DNA from: Branchinecta lynchi
Taxonomy: Eukaryota; Arthropoda; Branchiopoda; Anostraca; Branchinectidae
Length of the DNA stretch: 64,000 nt
Reading direction: 5' to 3'
NCBI GenBank assembly: GCA_023053575.1
Contig: JAKZAP010000001.1
Coordinates: 15,764,849-15,828,848, forward strand
Under the pieces are notes generated by a model. It was not told the origin of the DNA, did not search any database, and worked only from the letters and a program-made list of their open reading frames with translations. Within the stretch, counting starts at the first letter, position 1. Every line of letters begins with the position of its first letter. Positions 63,720 through 64,000 of this stretch are shown here, piece by piece. The position numbers and the translations under genes were made by a program.

Positions 63720-64000
63720 CTTAAAGTTCAATGGGCACATCAAACTACCCCACTCCCACTCTGTAACAACCTAGGAACAATGCTTACCCCCTAGATCAGC
63801 AGCTTTTTCAGCAGTTTCCTCTCTGTGATATTTCAAAGCGTAATTTTTGGGGCCAGTACATTCTCAATTTACTAGCTTGGACAAAGATAAAAGTGATGTT
63901 TCTTATAATACTTAGTAGATCTTTATTTTATGCATAAATCAGCTGGTATAATTCAGATATGAATAGGCTATTTGTTTTTGAATGATTTTTGTAGCTATGC
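63720..64000. repeat. Dispersed repeat, inverted copy of 49709-49990, cut by window end
   Basis: CTTAAAGTTCAATGGGCACA through TTTTGTAGCTATGC is the reverse complement of the copy in the MED24 intron, with few differences. It runs to the last base of the window, so its true extent is unknown. Confidence 0.9.

Overview
The window is animal nuclear DNA, most likely from an invertebrate. It has spliced genes with GT..AG introns, small exons and kilobase introns, and dense transposon-derived sequence. Three regions stand out: the 3'-truncated view of a phosphoglycerate mutase gene on the minus strand (exons at 7526-7622, 4699-4802 and 557-840), a complete Polinton/Maverick element at 18748-33136, and six consecutive exons of the Mediator subunit gene MED24 on the plus strand (41279-50416).

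The Polinton is the centrepiece. It is 14,389 bp long, is bounded by 585-bp terminal inverted repeats (18748-19332 and 32552-33136) and is flanked by a perfect 6-bp target duplication CACACT. It is visibly more AT-rich than its host surroundings. It carries the replication set (protein-primed family B polymerase with an N-terminal extension, retrovirus-like integrase) and the virion set (packaging ATPase, adenain-like protease, double jelly-roll major capsid, penton-like minor capsid, pX/pVI-like small proteins), plus uncharacterised ORFs and one 102-codon gene inside each TIR. It therefore looks like an integrated virus (polintovirus/adintovirus type).

Three layout features may be new or under-described. 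(1) Eleven Polinton start codons sit directly in a TAAATG-type motif (consensus near TAATAAATG), like the TAAAT initiator of poxvirus late promoters. (2) The three catalytic ORFs without that motif or an own ATG at their conserved start are the polymerase core (behind an in-frame TGA), the protease and the integrase. The last two are each in the -1 frame of the gene before, at A AAA AAC and T TTA AAA / A AAA AAA heptamers. This is either a shared recoding strategy or three separate lesions. (3) A cluster of about eight AAGTA-NN-TACTT iterons follows the polymerase gene.

Host sequence left of the Polinton: the phosphoglycerate mutase introns hold a 281-bp-unit tandem array inside a hairpin-headed element (1087-3690) and hAT-type non-autonomous elements with exact 8-bp duplications (6127-6412, 6615-6911; another at 12990-13234). 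There are further minisatellites, foldbacks and a 137-bp-unit array (about 14990-15800). Right of the Polinton: a broken hAT transposase element, a 701-bp hAT foldback, a 1.7-kb palindrome, and MED24. One MED24 intron contains a non-LTR reverse transcriptase and a decayed second one. From 51 to 56 kb lie two more head-to-tail copies of the hairpin-headed tandem-repeat element. From 57 to 64 kb little is recognisable beyond one or two possible exons and a repeat that is an inverted copy of 49.7-50.0 kb.
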